Below are positions 1-7,731 of a stretch of 64,000 nucleotides of DNA, piece by piece. The position numbers were made by a program, and so were the translations under genes. How positions within the stretch are numbered: position 1 is the first letter of the stretch; the number at the start of each line of letters is the position of its first letter. The stretch is taken from positions 1,708,001 through 1,772,000 of the forward strand of contig NZ_CP162599.1 of assembly GCF_040958695.1 (NCBI RefSeq), written 5' to 3'. The notes below the pieces were generated by a model. That model saw only the letters and a list, made by a program, of their open reading frames with translations. It was not told where the DNA came from and ran no database searches. This stretch comes from Ornithinibacillus sp. 4-3 (GTDB lineage: Bacteria; Bacillota; Bacilli; Bacillales; Amphibacillaceae).

Positions 1-495
1 ATGAATTGTTTCCACTACTATGGCATCTTTATATACTCGAATTACTGCAAGTTGTTCTTTGGAGCGAATCATCATCTTCGCAATCCCGATTTTTCCAGTA
101 TCGGTTAAAGCCTCTCGCAATAGCGCATATGCTTTTGAACCCCCTTCGTTTGGGGATAAATAGTAGCTTTTCTCAAAATAAATAGGATCAATTTCTTGCA
201 GTTGTACAAAATCAATGATTTCTACAGCTTTATCTTCCTGTTCCTTTTTGAGAGCTTCCAGTTCCTCATCATCTAAGATGATAAATTTATTTGCAGCATA
301 TTCATACGCCTTAACAATATCCTCATTTTTAACTTCTTCCTCACAGTTAGGGCAAGTTTTTTCATATTTAATAGGTGTCTTACATTTCTTATGCAGCTGT
401 CGCAATTTAATATCCTTATTCTCAGTTGCAGCGTGCATCTTAACAGGAATATTAACTAGACCAAAACTGATTGTTCCTTTCCACATTGTATGCAT
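1..495 (-). CDS. ku: Non-homologous end-joining protein Ku (C-terminus cut off by window edge)
   Basis: The first 165 residues of bacterial Ku, the homodimer that threads onto DNA ends and recruits LigD in non-homologous end joining. The protein opens MHTMWKGTISFGLV and continues VNIPVKMHAAT, the hallmark start of the Ku core. A CKTPIKYEKTCPNC stretch and an EGGSKAYALL segment typical of the family follow. The frame is open to base 1, so about 100 or more C-terminal residues lie outside. AAAGGAGAT sits just upstream of the ATG. It is divergent from ligD, with 87 bp between the two starts; in B. subtilis the equivalents (ykoV, ykoU) run in one direction. Identification is confident; regulation is not seen directly beyond a possible sigma-G promoter. 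Confidence 0.93.
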   Translation of the reverse strand, partial: MHTMWKGTISFGLVNIPVKMHAATENKDIKLRQLHKKCKTPIKYEKTCPNCEEEVKNEDIVKAYEYAANKFIILDDEELEALKKEQEDKAVEIIDFVQLQEIDPIYFEKSYYLSPNEGGSKAYALLREALTDTGKIGIAKMMIRSKEQLAVIRVYKDAIVVETIH

Positions 496-516
496 TTTCT
501 ATCTCCTTTTTTAACT

Positions 517-546
517 TATTTTGCTATTTAGTTAGTTTTTTATACA
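517..546 (-). promoter_or_regulatory. Possible sigma-G type promoter for ku
   Basis: On the minus strand TGTATA (541-546) is followed after 17 bp by CAAAATA (517-523). This resembles the sigma-G pattern TGAATA-N17-CATACTA. The leader to the ATG would be very short. Forespore control of Ku is known in B. subtilis, which makes this plausible, but the match is loose. Confidence 0.25.
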
Positions 547-582
547 AAAAATGAGACATCCTATTAAGTAGAGGTGATACAT

Positions 583-2367
583 GTGGATTGGATGAAGCCA
601 ATAGAAAGAACAGATATTCCAGAAGGTGACGAATGGATATATGAAGTAAAATATGATGGATTTTTTTGTAGATTAAAATGGTTAGATGATAAGAACATTA
701 TTTTAATAAGCAAAAATAATCAAGATATCTCCAGTAAGTTTCCAGAGATTATTAAAGGCTGCTTGGATAATTATAGTTACTTTAAACACAAAATTCCTCT
801 TGAATTAGATGGAGAACTTGTCATCTTGAATCATCGCTACCAAGCTAATTTTGGTCTTATACAGGCTCGTGGAAGAATGAAAAGCGTTGAGAGAATAGAA
901 AAACGGGCAAAACAAAGACCAGCTACTTTTATGGCATTTGATATTACAGAAAAAAGCGGAAAGAGATTGCATCAACAAAATTTATCGTTTCGTAAAGTAA
1001 TTCTTCATCAACTCCTGCAGTCAATTCCTGATAATCCGATTTTAAAATATGTAGAAACCTTTACATCCATTCAAGAAATCCAGAAGGTTGTTTCTACATC
1101 TAAGAGTGAAGGCATCATTGCAAAGCGAAAAGATAGCGCTTATCAAAAGGGAAAGAACCATCATGACTGGTATAAGATTAAAAATTGGAGAGTGATTCAG
1201 GGGATATTAACAGAGTATAATCCTAGCAATGGATATTTTACTGTTAACGTATTAGATGACGAAAATTTAATAAAGATTGGCATATGCAAGCATGGGTTAT
1301 CAAAAAAATCAGTGGAAACTGTTCAAAATCTCTTTAAAGAGCAAGGTAATTTTTCTAACGGTACTTATCACTTACCCCCAGCAATAACTAGTACAATCAA
1401 TACATTAGATTTACATGGTGGGGAGTTGAGAGAACCTAATTTTAAAAGCATTAATCCAAATATTCCTTATACAGAATGTACACTGGATAAATTACAACTA
1501 GATATGGCTCAAATGCCAATAGATGTGTCCAATACCGATAAATACTTATGGTCAGATGTTTATACTAAAAAAGATCTTCTAGTCTATATCCGGGAAATAT
1601 CACCCTGGATGTTGCCATTCTTAAAACAACGTGCTTTAACAATTATCCGTTACCCAGATGGGATTAATAAAGAATCATTTTTTCAGAAAAATCTTCCTGA
1701 TTATGCACCAGACTATTTATTATCTAATGATGCTGATTTTATCGTATGTAATCAGCTAGAAAGCTTAGTTTGGTTGGCAAATCATGGTTCTATAGAGTAT
1801 CATGTACCGTTTCAACAGTTAGGGCAGACTACACCATTAGAAATTGCATTTGACCTTGACCCGCCCGATAGAGAACATTTTACACTGGCAGTAAAAGCAG
1901 CGCGATTGATAAAACAGATATTAGACGACCTAAAACTTGTATCTTATGTAAAAACGTCGGGAAACAAAGGTCTGCAAGTGCATATTCCTATTCGTAGTGG
2001 GAGTATGACATATGAAGAGACAGGCGTTTTTACGGAGGCAGTTGCAAAAACTTTGGAACAGGCATACCCGAACGATTTCACTACGGAACGTCTGAAAAAG
2101 AATCGTAAAGAAAGATTATACATTGATTATCTACAGCATGGTAAAGATAAAACATTAATTGCTCCTTATTCACCTAGGGCGACAAAAGAGGGAACAGTTT
2201 CCACTCCTCTATATTGGCATGAAATTCATCAAGGTTTAGATCCAACAGCGTTTACAATCACTAATGTAGCAGATCGAGTAAGAGAGATAGGATGTCCATT
2301 TACTGATTACTTTGAGACTGGAATTAAGCAACAGATGCGTAAAGTAATAAAAATGGTTAGGAACTAA
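583..2367 (+). CDS. ligD: ATP-dependent DNA ligase LigD (ligase plus polymerase domains)
   Basis: End-joining ligase that works with Ku. The N-terminal half is an ATP-dependent ligase domain with the adenylated lysine in EVKYDG (about residue 23), ELDGELV (motif III) and EGIIAKR. The C-terminal half (about residue 310 on) is the primase-like polymerase domain, with the metal-binding AFDLDPP and SGNKGLQVHIP motifs. The ligase-then-polymerase order without a 3'-phosphoesterase domain matches Bacillus LigD, and the length (about 594 aa) is near the B. subtilis protein. I prefer the GTG at 583 because the ribosome site GAGGTGA (571-577) overlaps the earlier in-frame GTG at 574; ATG 592 is a further option. 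A hairpin with a T-run follows directly. Confidence 0.95.
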   Translation: MDWMKPIERTDIPEGDEWIYEVKYDGFFCRLKWLDDKNIILISKNNQDISSKFPEIIKGCLDNYSYFKHKIPLELDGELVILNHRYQANFGLIQARGRMKSVERIEKRAKQRPATFMAFDITEKSGKRLHQQNLSFRKVILHQLLQSIPDNPILKYVETFTSIQEIQKVVSTSKSEGIIAKRKDSAYQKGKNHHDWYKIKNWRVIQGILTEYNPSNGYFTVNVLDDENLIKIGICKHGLSKKSVETVQNLFKEQGNFSNGTYHLPPAITSTINTLDLHGGELREPNFKSINPNIPYTECTLDKLQLDMAQMPIDVSNTDKYLWSDVYTKKDLLVYIREISPWMLPFLKQRALTIIRYPDGINKESFFQKNLPDYAPDYLLSNDADFIVCNQLESLVWLANHGSIEYHVPFQQLGQTTPLEIAFDLDPPDREHFTLAVKAARLIKQILDDLKLVSYVKTSGNKGLQVHIPIRSGSMTYEETGVFTEAVAKTLEQAYPNDFTTERLKKNRKERLYIDYLQHGKDKTLIAPYSPRATKEGTVSTPLYWHEIHQGLDPTAFTITNVADRVREIGCPFTDYFETGIKQQMRKVIKMVRN

Positions 2368-2391
2368 AAAGAGAGCAATTGCTCTTTTTTT
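2366..2391 (+). terminator. Rho-independent terminator after ligD
   Basis: The perfect palindrome GAGCAATTGCTC (2373-2384) is preceded by A-rich sequence and followed by TTTTTT, starting within the ligD stop codon region. Confidence 0.75.
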
Positions 2392-2495
2392 AGTATTGCA
2401 ATTGATTTATAAACATCCTTATTTTCGATACAATTACCACGAATTTCTGTATATATCTCGGTCCTCCATATAAGTGCTACTAAATGTAATTTGCT

Positions 2496-2533
2496 GTTCA
2501 TCTTCTGTTCACATTCGATAGATAAGCTATAGA
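2496..2533 (+). promoter_or_regulatory. HssR-type direct-repeat box and promoter of hrtB
   Basis: GTTCATCTT (2496-2504), a CT spacer, and GTTCACATT (2507-2515) form a 9-2-9 direct repeat that matches the known HssR operator pattern (GTTCATATT repeated). A -10 element TATAGA (2528-2533) lies 12 bp after the second repeat, so the repeat occupies the -35 region, as expected for an OmpR-type activator. The same layout recurs at 6552. Confidence 0.75.
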
Positions 2534-2561
2534 TGTTAACAGAGATTGGAGGAAATTAGAG

Positions 2562-3596
2562 ATGAATATTGCATGGAAAGAAATAAAGAAAAATAAAGTA
2601 AGATTTTTGATTCTAGGTTCAATCGTTTTTCTTGTTAGTTTATTAACATTTATCATATCTGGTTTGGCAAATGGATTATCGCAGGACAATGCTGCTCTCA
2701 TTAAAGATTTACCAAAAGGGCAATTTTACATGAATGAGGATGCAGATGAAACTTATAACCTATCAAAAATAAATAATGATTTACAAGAAGAGATATTAAA
2801 TGAACAAAAAGATGCTGTGGCATTTTCTATTCAAATGGGTTTTCTAAATGACAAGGATGATAAACAACAAAGTGTTGCGTTTGTTACTTCTACCGATTCA
2901 GGGTTATTTGAAAATGTTAAACCAGGAGAAGTTATATTAGATAGTTCATTGAAGGATAAAGGTATAAAAATTGGGGATACATTAACGAATAATCAATTTA
3001 GTGGCGAGTTTATCGTAAAGGGATTTGTTGATCAAAAGAAATATAGTCATACCCCTGTCGCTTATATAAACATGGAAAATTATCAAGAAATTTATCGAGT
3101 TATGGAAATGCAATTACTTTTTATACCAAGGGGAGATGCTTCACAAAAATTAACTGGATTACAATCATTTTCAAATAAAGATTTTCTTAATACGATCCCA
3201 AGTTACAATGCAGAACAAATGTCTTTAAATATGATTGTTTGGTTTTTAGTTGTAATTAGTGGAATGCTGTTTGCTATCTTTTTCTATATGATGAACGTTC
3301 AAAAAATTGGTTTATACGGTATTTTAAAAGCAATTGGTGTAAAAACAAGTAGATTATTTAAAATGATGTGGACACAAATGCTTTTTATTACAATCATTGC
3401 ACTGATTATGTCGATTACACTAAGCCAAATTTTCAATATGGTTGCACCTGAAGGAATGCCCTTTCATTTAACCTTTGCAACAACAGTACAATTATCTATC
3501 GTCTTTCTAATTATTGGCTTTATTGGAGCTACACTCTCAGGTTTACAAATCAAAAAAATTGAACCATTACAAGCAATACAACAAGGAGAGGTTTAA
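2562..3596 (+). CDS. hrtB: Heme efflux ABC transporter permease HrtB
   Basis: FtsX/MacB-type permease of about 344 residues that, with HrtA, exports toxic heme from the membrane. One N-terminal membrane helix (about 14-38) is followed by SGLANGL, a large extracytoplasmic domain (about 40-220) containing KYSHTPVAYINM, then three C-terminal helices with GILKAIGVK and APEGMPFHL. These segments match staphylococcal HrtB from memory (SGLANGL, KYSHTPV, DGMPF). The GGAGG ribosome site lies 9 bp before the ATG. It is followed after 1 bp by hrtA and then a sensor pair of the HssRS type, the same gene set as in Staphylococcus and Bacillus heme-stress loci. A BceB-type bacitracin permease would be about twice as long. 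Confidence 0.88.
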   Translation: MNIAWKEIKKNKVRFLILGSIVFLVSLLTFIISGLANGLSQDNAALIKDLPKGQFYMNEDADETYNLSKINNDLQEEILNEQKDAVAFSIQMGFLNDKDDKQQSVAFVTSTDSGLFENVKPGEVILDSSLKDKGIKIGDTLTNNQFSGEFIVKGFVDQKKYSHTPVAYINMENYQEIYRVMEMQLLFIPRGDASQKLTGLQSFSNKDFLNTIPSYNAEQMSLNMIVWFLVVISGMLFAIFFYMMNVQKIGLYGILKAIGVKTSRLFKMMWTQMLFITIIALIMSITLSQIFNMVAPEGMPFHLTFATTVQLSIVFLIIGFIGATLSGLQIKKIEPLQAIQQGEV

Positions 3597-3597
3597 T

Positions 3598-4284
3598 ATG
3601 ACAATTATCACACTTGATGAAGTAAGAAAAACATTTACTAATGGTGAAATAGAAGAAGAAATATTAAAAGGAATAAATCTTTCCCTTAGGGAAGGGGAGG
3701 TAACCGCATTAGTAGGTGCATCAGGCTCTGGTAAAAGTACGCTCCTTACAATAGCGGCAGGCCTACAACCTGCTTCAAATGGGAAAGTTATATTTGATGG
3801 TAACAATATGACTGCTATGAATGCTGAACAGGTACGTAAAATAAGATCAAGTAAATTTGGCTTTATCTTTCAATTTGCTCATCTTGTTCCTTTTCTCACA
3901 GTTAAAGAACAATTAGTGCTCATGCTAGATGTTTCTGAAACAAAATTAAAGAAAAATGAACAAAAAAGGGAAGTTGATAGAATCCTAAAATTAGTTGAAA
4001 TGGACCATCGTGAAAATGCTTATCCATCTTCCTTGTCGGGTGGAGAGAGGCAACGAGTTGCAGTCGCTCGTGCAATCATTCATAAACCTAAAATAATTTT
4101 CGCGGATGAACCAACTGCAAGTCTAGATTCGAAAAAATCTAAAGATGTTATAGCATTGATTCGAGAGTTAACTAAAAACTTGAATATTACTACATTAATG
4201 GTTACTCATGATGAAGAAATGCTCTCATATGCTGACCAAGTTATTAAAATGAGTGATGGAATCGTTTTACAAAGTAGAGATTAA
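3598..4284 (+). CDS. hrtA: Heme efflux ABC transporter ATPase HrtA
   Basis: ATPase subunit (228 aa) of the HrtAB heme exporter. Walker A is GASGSGKST (40-48), the signature is LSGGERQRVAVARA, Walker B is IIFADEPTASLD and the switch histidine is in VTHDEEM. It belongs to the MacB/LolD-like class of ATPases. The ATG at 3598 is chosen because it follows the hrtB stop by one base and has AAGGAGAGG upstream inside hrtB; longer upstream starts would read through hrtB in another frame. Confidence 0.9.
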   Translation: MTIITLDEVRKTFTNGEIEEEILKGINLSLREGEVTALVGASGSGKSTLLTIAAGLQPASNGKVIFDGNNMTAMNAEQVRKIRSSKFGFIFQFAHLVPFLTVKEQLVLMLDVSETKLKKNEQKREVDRILKLVEMDHRENAYPSSLSGGERQRVAVARAIIHKPKIIFADEPTASLDSKKSKDVIALIRELTKNLNITTLMVTHDEEMLSYADQVIKMSDGIVLQSRD

Positions 4285-4311
4285 AGTTCTACATAATATA
4301 GGGGAAAGCTT

Positions 4312-4348
4312 AATTAACAGCCTAAACGTTTTTAAGTGGCTGTTAATT
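4312..4348. terminator. Hairpin between hrtA and hssR
   Basis: AATTAACAGCC (4312-4322) pairs perfectly with GGCTGTTAATT (4338-4348) across a 15-nt loop. The downstream T-run is poor, so this may be a leaky terminator or an mRNA-processing stem that separates transporter output from the regulator genes. Confidence 0.5.
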
Positions 4349-4428
4349 TGCTATTATTTATTAGATATACTTTTAATCGAATAGATGAACAAAAAACTAA
4401 TATTTTGATTAAAATAGGAGAATACAAA

Positions 4429-5109
4429 ATGACAACTATTCTAATTGTAGATGATGATATTAATATTTTAAAGCTAGTAAGTATTCACTTATCCGAATCT
4501 GGGTATAAAATATTTCAAGCAAAAGATGGTATTGAAGCATTGGGAGTTCTTAATAGAGAATCATGTGATTTAGCAGTAGTGGATGTGATGATGCCTTATA
4601 TGGATGGTTATGCATTAACAAAGGAAATTCGAAAGAAATATGATATTCCAGTAATTCTTTTAACAGCTAAAAGTCATATTGAGGATAAAGAAGAAGGATT
4701 TAGATCAGGGACAGATGATTACCTGGTCAAGCCATTTGAACCAAAAGAATTAAACTTTAGAATAGAAGCTTTATTGCGACGATGTGATAAACAATTAGAT
4801 GAATCTATTATTCGCTTAGGTAGTACAACTATAAATAAAAGAAATTATGAGGTTCAGATTAGGGATAGAACGATTCTTTTACCTTTAAAAGAATTTGAAC
4901 TATTGTATTTTTTGGCTTTAAATTCAATGCAAGTATTTTCTCGCGATCAACTAATAGAGCATATTTGGGGTTTGGATTACGAAGGGGATGAACGAACAGT
5001 AGATGTTCATGTGAAAAGATTAAGGGAACGATTTTCTAAATTGACGAATGATTTTCAAATTAAGACAGTACGTGGAATTGGATATTCACTGGAGGCAAAT
5101 CGCAGATGA
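4429..5109 (+). CDS. hssR: Heme response regulator HssR (OmpR family)
   Basis: OmpR/PhoB-type response regulator, 226 aa. The receiver has the acidic cluster VDDD (7-10), phospho-acceptor Asp52 in VDVMMP and Lys101 in DDYLVKPF. The winged helix starts near residue 125, with RTVDVHVKRLRERF as recognition region and IKTVRGIGYSLE at the end. The start is the ATG at 4429 with AGGAG upstream. The stop overlaps the hssS ATG (ATGA), so the two are translationally coupled. Its likely targets are the two 9-2-9 direct repeats at 2496 and 6552. The assignment to HssR rather than another OmpR regulator rests on the HrtAB neighbours and these boxes. Confidence 0.85.
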   Translation: MTTILIVDDDINILKLVSIHLSESGYKIFQAKDGIEALGVLNRESCDLAVVDVMMPYMDGYALTKEIRKKYDIPVILLTAKSHIEDKEEGFRSGTDDYLVKPFEPKELNFRIEALLRRCDKQLDESIIRLGSTTINKRNYEVQIRDRTILLPLKEFELLYFLALNSMQVFSRDQLIEHIWGLDYEGDERTVDVHVKRLRERFSKLTNDFQIKTVRGIGYSLEANRR

Positions 5110-6485
5110 GATCACTTTATGTGAAATTTGTTGTGATAACCATTGGCATTATGATTATTAGTGGAATTTTTGCTTTTTTAATTTCCAATGCGTATTATCA
5201 GCAAAAGTTAAAACCTTATAATGATCATAAAAACACAAAGATTGCATTAGATATTGCTGAATTTACCGACAATCATCCGGAGATAAATCTTAATGAGTAC
5301 TTGGAAAATATCTCTTCTATTGGCTACCAAATTTTCTTGGTTGATAATTCTGGAAAGGAATCCTATTTTGGTGCACCTTTTAGGGAATATAATCTAGCTA
5401 ATTCTACTAAAGAACAAGTATTAAACGGAGAAATTTTTCATGGTATTCTAGATTTTCCACAGGAAACATTTGTTACAGGTTTTTTTGCAAATGAATTAAA
5501 GAATACGATTGGTGTACCGTTAACACATAATGAGGAAAAGTATGCTCTTTTTCTAAGACCAGATATTAAGCTTCTTTTTAATGAGATGCATATTTTATTT
5601 GGCTGGTTACTAGCATTAACGATTATTTTAAGTATCATTATGGTTATTTTTAGTACTAAATATTTAATTAATCCAATCTTAAAACTTACAACAGCTACCA
5701 AATCACTTGCTAATGGCAATTTTAATGTTCATCTTGATATTAGTCGCCATGATGAGCTAGGAGAGCTTTCACATAGTTTTTCACAAATGGTTAAAAAACT
5801 GGAGCAAATGGATGATATGAGGAAAGAGTTCACCTCGAATATTTCCCATGATATACAGTCACCTTTATCTAATATAAAAGGGTATACAAATCTATTGGAA
5901 AATGACTCAATAAGTCAAGAAGAAAGAAGCACTTATATTTCTATCATCAACGGAGAAATTCAAAGGCTCTCTACATTAACGAAACAATTACTACTACTTG
6001 CTTCACTAGATAGTGATGAGGATATTTTGAAAAAAGAGTCATTTAATGTTGGAAAACAAATGAAGGAACTAATACGCAACTATCAGTGGCAAATGGCTGA
6101 AAAAGATATTACGCTTGAGTTTACATTACCAGATGTAGAAATCAATGGAGATAAGTCTTTACTTCATACGGTTTGGGATAACTTGTTAACCAATGCCATC
6201 AAATACAACAAAGTGAATGGAAATATTGAAATATCAATTGAAGAGAAAGAAAAATCCGTATTGATAACCTTTGAAGATACAGGAATAGGATTAAGTGATA
6301 ACGTGAAAGAAAGAATCTTTGATCGTTTTTATCGAGTAGATACCTCACGGACACATTCAGTTGAGGGGACTGGATTAGGATTATCAATTGTTGCTGCCAT
6401 TGTTAAACTGCATGGTGGATTAATTCATGTGGATAGTATAGAAAATAAAGGAACTACCTTTGCTATTGAACTACCTGTAAATTAG
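5106..6485 (+). CDS. hssS: Heme-sensing histidine kinase HssS
   Basis: Membrane sensor kinase, 459 aa, partner of HssR. Helix 1 is about 6-29, an extracytoplasmic sensor domain of about 130 residues follows, helix 2 is about 161-183, then HAMP (about 185-238). The dimerisation domain carries His248 in NISHDIQSPLSNIKGY, and the ATPase domain has NAIKYN (N box), FEDTGIGL and GTGLGLSIV. The H-D-x-x-S-P context (DIQSP where many kinases have DLKTP) is a common variant. The gene overlaps hssR by 4 bp. Function as heme sensor is inferred from locus content. Confidence 0.85.
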   Translation: MRSLYVKFVVITIGIMIISGIFAFLISNAYYQQKLKPYNDHKNTKIALDIAEFTDNHPEINLNEYLENISSIGYQIFLVDNSGKESYFGAPFREYNLANSTKEQVLNGEIFHGILDFPQETFVTGFFANELKNTIGVPLTHNEEKYALFLRPDIKLLFNEMHILFGWLLALTIILSIIMVIFSTKYLINPILKLTTATKSLANGNFNVHLDISRHDELGELSHSFSQMVKKLEQMDDMRKEFTSNISHDIQSPLSNIKGYTNLLENDSISQEERSTYISIINGEIQRLSTLTKQLLLLASLDSDEDILKKESFNVGKQMKELIRNYQWQMAEKDITLEFTLPDVEINGDKSLLHTVWDNLLTNAIKYNKVNGNIEISIEEKEKSVLITFEDTGIGLSDNVKERIFDRFYRVDTSRTHSVEGTGLGLSIVAAIVKLHGGLIHVDSIENKGTTFAIELPVN

Positions 6486-6551
6486 TATTATTTATATATA
6501 AAATCAGGCAAATTGCTCTATTTGTTTTCAACTTAATTTTTATAAACGTCT

Positions 6552-6589
6552 GTTCACACTCCGTTCATATTCAGGAAGTACATTATAGA
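6552..6589 (+). promoter_or_regulatory. Second HssR-type box and promoter, upstream of the 129-aa membrane protein
   Basis: GTTCACACT (6552-6560), a CC spacer, and GTTCATATT (6563-6571) are followed after 12 bp by the -10 TATAGA (6584-6589). Repeat length, spacer and distance to the -10 are identical to the hrtB promoter. This supports co-regulation by HssR. Confidence 0.72.
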
Positions 6590-6635
6590 TGATTAATTTA
6601 TAAAAATATGATGAACAAATAGGAGAGAAGTCAGT

Positions 6636-7025
6636 ATGAATAAAAATAGTAAAAACTTATTACGATTTGCAGGGATTTTTGGGTTGATTGGAGCAATATT
6701 AGGCGCACATATGGCTGGTTCAGGTTCATATGCATTTAGAGCGGTTCATGCACATATTCTTGTTGTCGGTTGGTTAACTCTTTTTGGATGGGCAGTTTTC
6801 TATAAGATTTTTCAAACAACAGAAACCGTTTTGACAAAGCTGCATGTTTGGAGTGCGATAATAGGATCTATCGGCTTAACAGTAGGAATGTGGTTATATA
6901 TGGTTAAACCATTTAATCTACCTGAAGGTGTCACTTTATTCATTTATATCGGTGGGGGAGTAGCATTACTTCTGAGTTTTCTACTGTTTTTCCTGTTAAC
7001 ATTATTTATTAAGGAAAAAAAATAG
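6636..7025 (+). CDS. Small four-helix membrane protein with HxH motif, probable HssR regulon member
   Basis: Protein of 129 aa with four predicted membrane helices (about 11-27, 37-60, 72-90, 101-125). Histidines fall at 25, 38, 40 and 70, and the stretch AVHAHILVVGWLTLFGW resembles the HxH...GW segments of subunit-I-like heme proteins (cbb3 oxidase/NorB relatives) only in a loose way. GGAGAG stands 8 bp before the ATG. Its own promoter carries an HssR-type box. I infer a role in handling heme at the membrane or in respiration under heme stress; no biochemical function is known to me. Confidence 0.7.
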   Translation: MNKNSKNLLRFAGIFGLIGAILGAHMAGSGSYAFRAVHAHILVVGWLTLFGWAVFYKIFQTTETVLTKLHVWSAIIGSIGLTVGMWLYMVKPFNLPEGVTLFIYIGGGVALLLSFLLFFLLTLFIKEKK

Positions 7026-7353
7026 TTATCTTTGAATTACACTGGTAATTGGGCCAGATGATTAAGAACATGGCAATTTTATTGTATTAAGTCGCTCAAC
7101 TCTAAATACAAAATAGAATGTTTATAAACAGAAAAGTCCGGACTAGGATTCATAATTCTTTAATTAGAATTTGAATGACTGCGAACTTTTCTTCATTTAA
7201 ATACCTTTATTGAATCAATGAAACCCTAAAATTTATTCGTCTCGATTTTCTTTCCCAATATTGCATAGGAAATCGTAATCGTATATCGTTTTATTTAGTT
7301 ATTTGGTTCATCAACTTAAACTATTAAACTAATTACAGGAGGTATTTAATTGA
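7026..7353. other. Gene-free stretch between heme locus and ArsR-type regulator
   Basis: AT-rich sequence with stop codons in all frames. A short palindrome AGTCCGGACT lies near 7136 and an AGGAGGT ribosome site at 7337-7343 serves the next gene. I see no convincing terminator or small gene. Confidence 0.5.
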
Positions 7354-7689
7354 ATGAATAAACTTGACCAGCTAAATACTATCAAGGAAGACTTTATTAA
7401 TTGTCAAAAAGTCCTACTGGCAATTGGAGATGAAACACGTCAATCAATTTTATTAGTTTTAATGGGAACAGATTGTCAAACAGGATTGCGTGTAGGTGAA
7501 ATTACTGAACAAACACATCTTTCGCGACCTGCAGTGTCACATCATCTTCGGATTTTACGAGATGCTGGTGTTATTTCCATGCGTAAAGAAGGTACAAAAA
7601 ACTTTTATTATATTGACGTACGTACAAAGTTAAGTTTATTAAAAACACTTGTGCTAGATATTGATAAATACATGCAGAATTTTTACTAA
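7354..7689 (+). CDS. ArsR/SmtB-family winged-helix regulator
   Basis: Protein of 111 aa. The winged helix is clear: LAIGDETRQSILLVL, then SRPAVSHHLRILRDAGV as recognition helix and RKEGTKNFYYI as the wing. It has only two scattered cysteines and lacks the ELCVCDL-type metal site, so it is more likely to sense an organic or redox signal than a metal. It lies 42 bp upstream of an NADP-dependent oxidoreductase and probably controls it. The ATG at 7354 follows AGGAGGT. Confidence 0.82.
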   Translation: MNKLDQLNTIKEDFINCQKVLLAIGDETRQSILLVLMGTDCQTGLRVGEITEQTHLSRPAVSHHLRILRDAGVISMRKEGTKNFYYIDVRTKLSLLKTLVLDIDKYMQNFY

Positions 7690-7731
7690 ACGTGTTGAAA
7701 TACAAATAGACATGAGCTGGAGGTATGGACA

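Noticed and set aside
2562-6485. Bacitracin-type (BceRS-BceAB) system
   Set aside because: The permease is about 344 residues, half the length of BceB, carries HrtB-like motifs, and the kinase has a large sensor domain instead of the short BceS loop. The HssR-type direct repeats also fit heme control.
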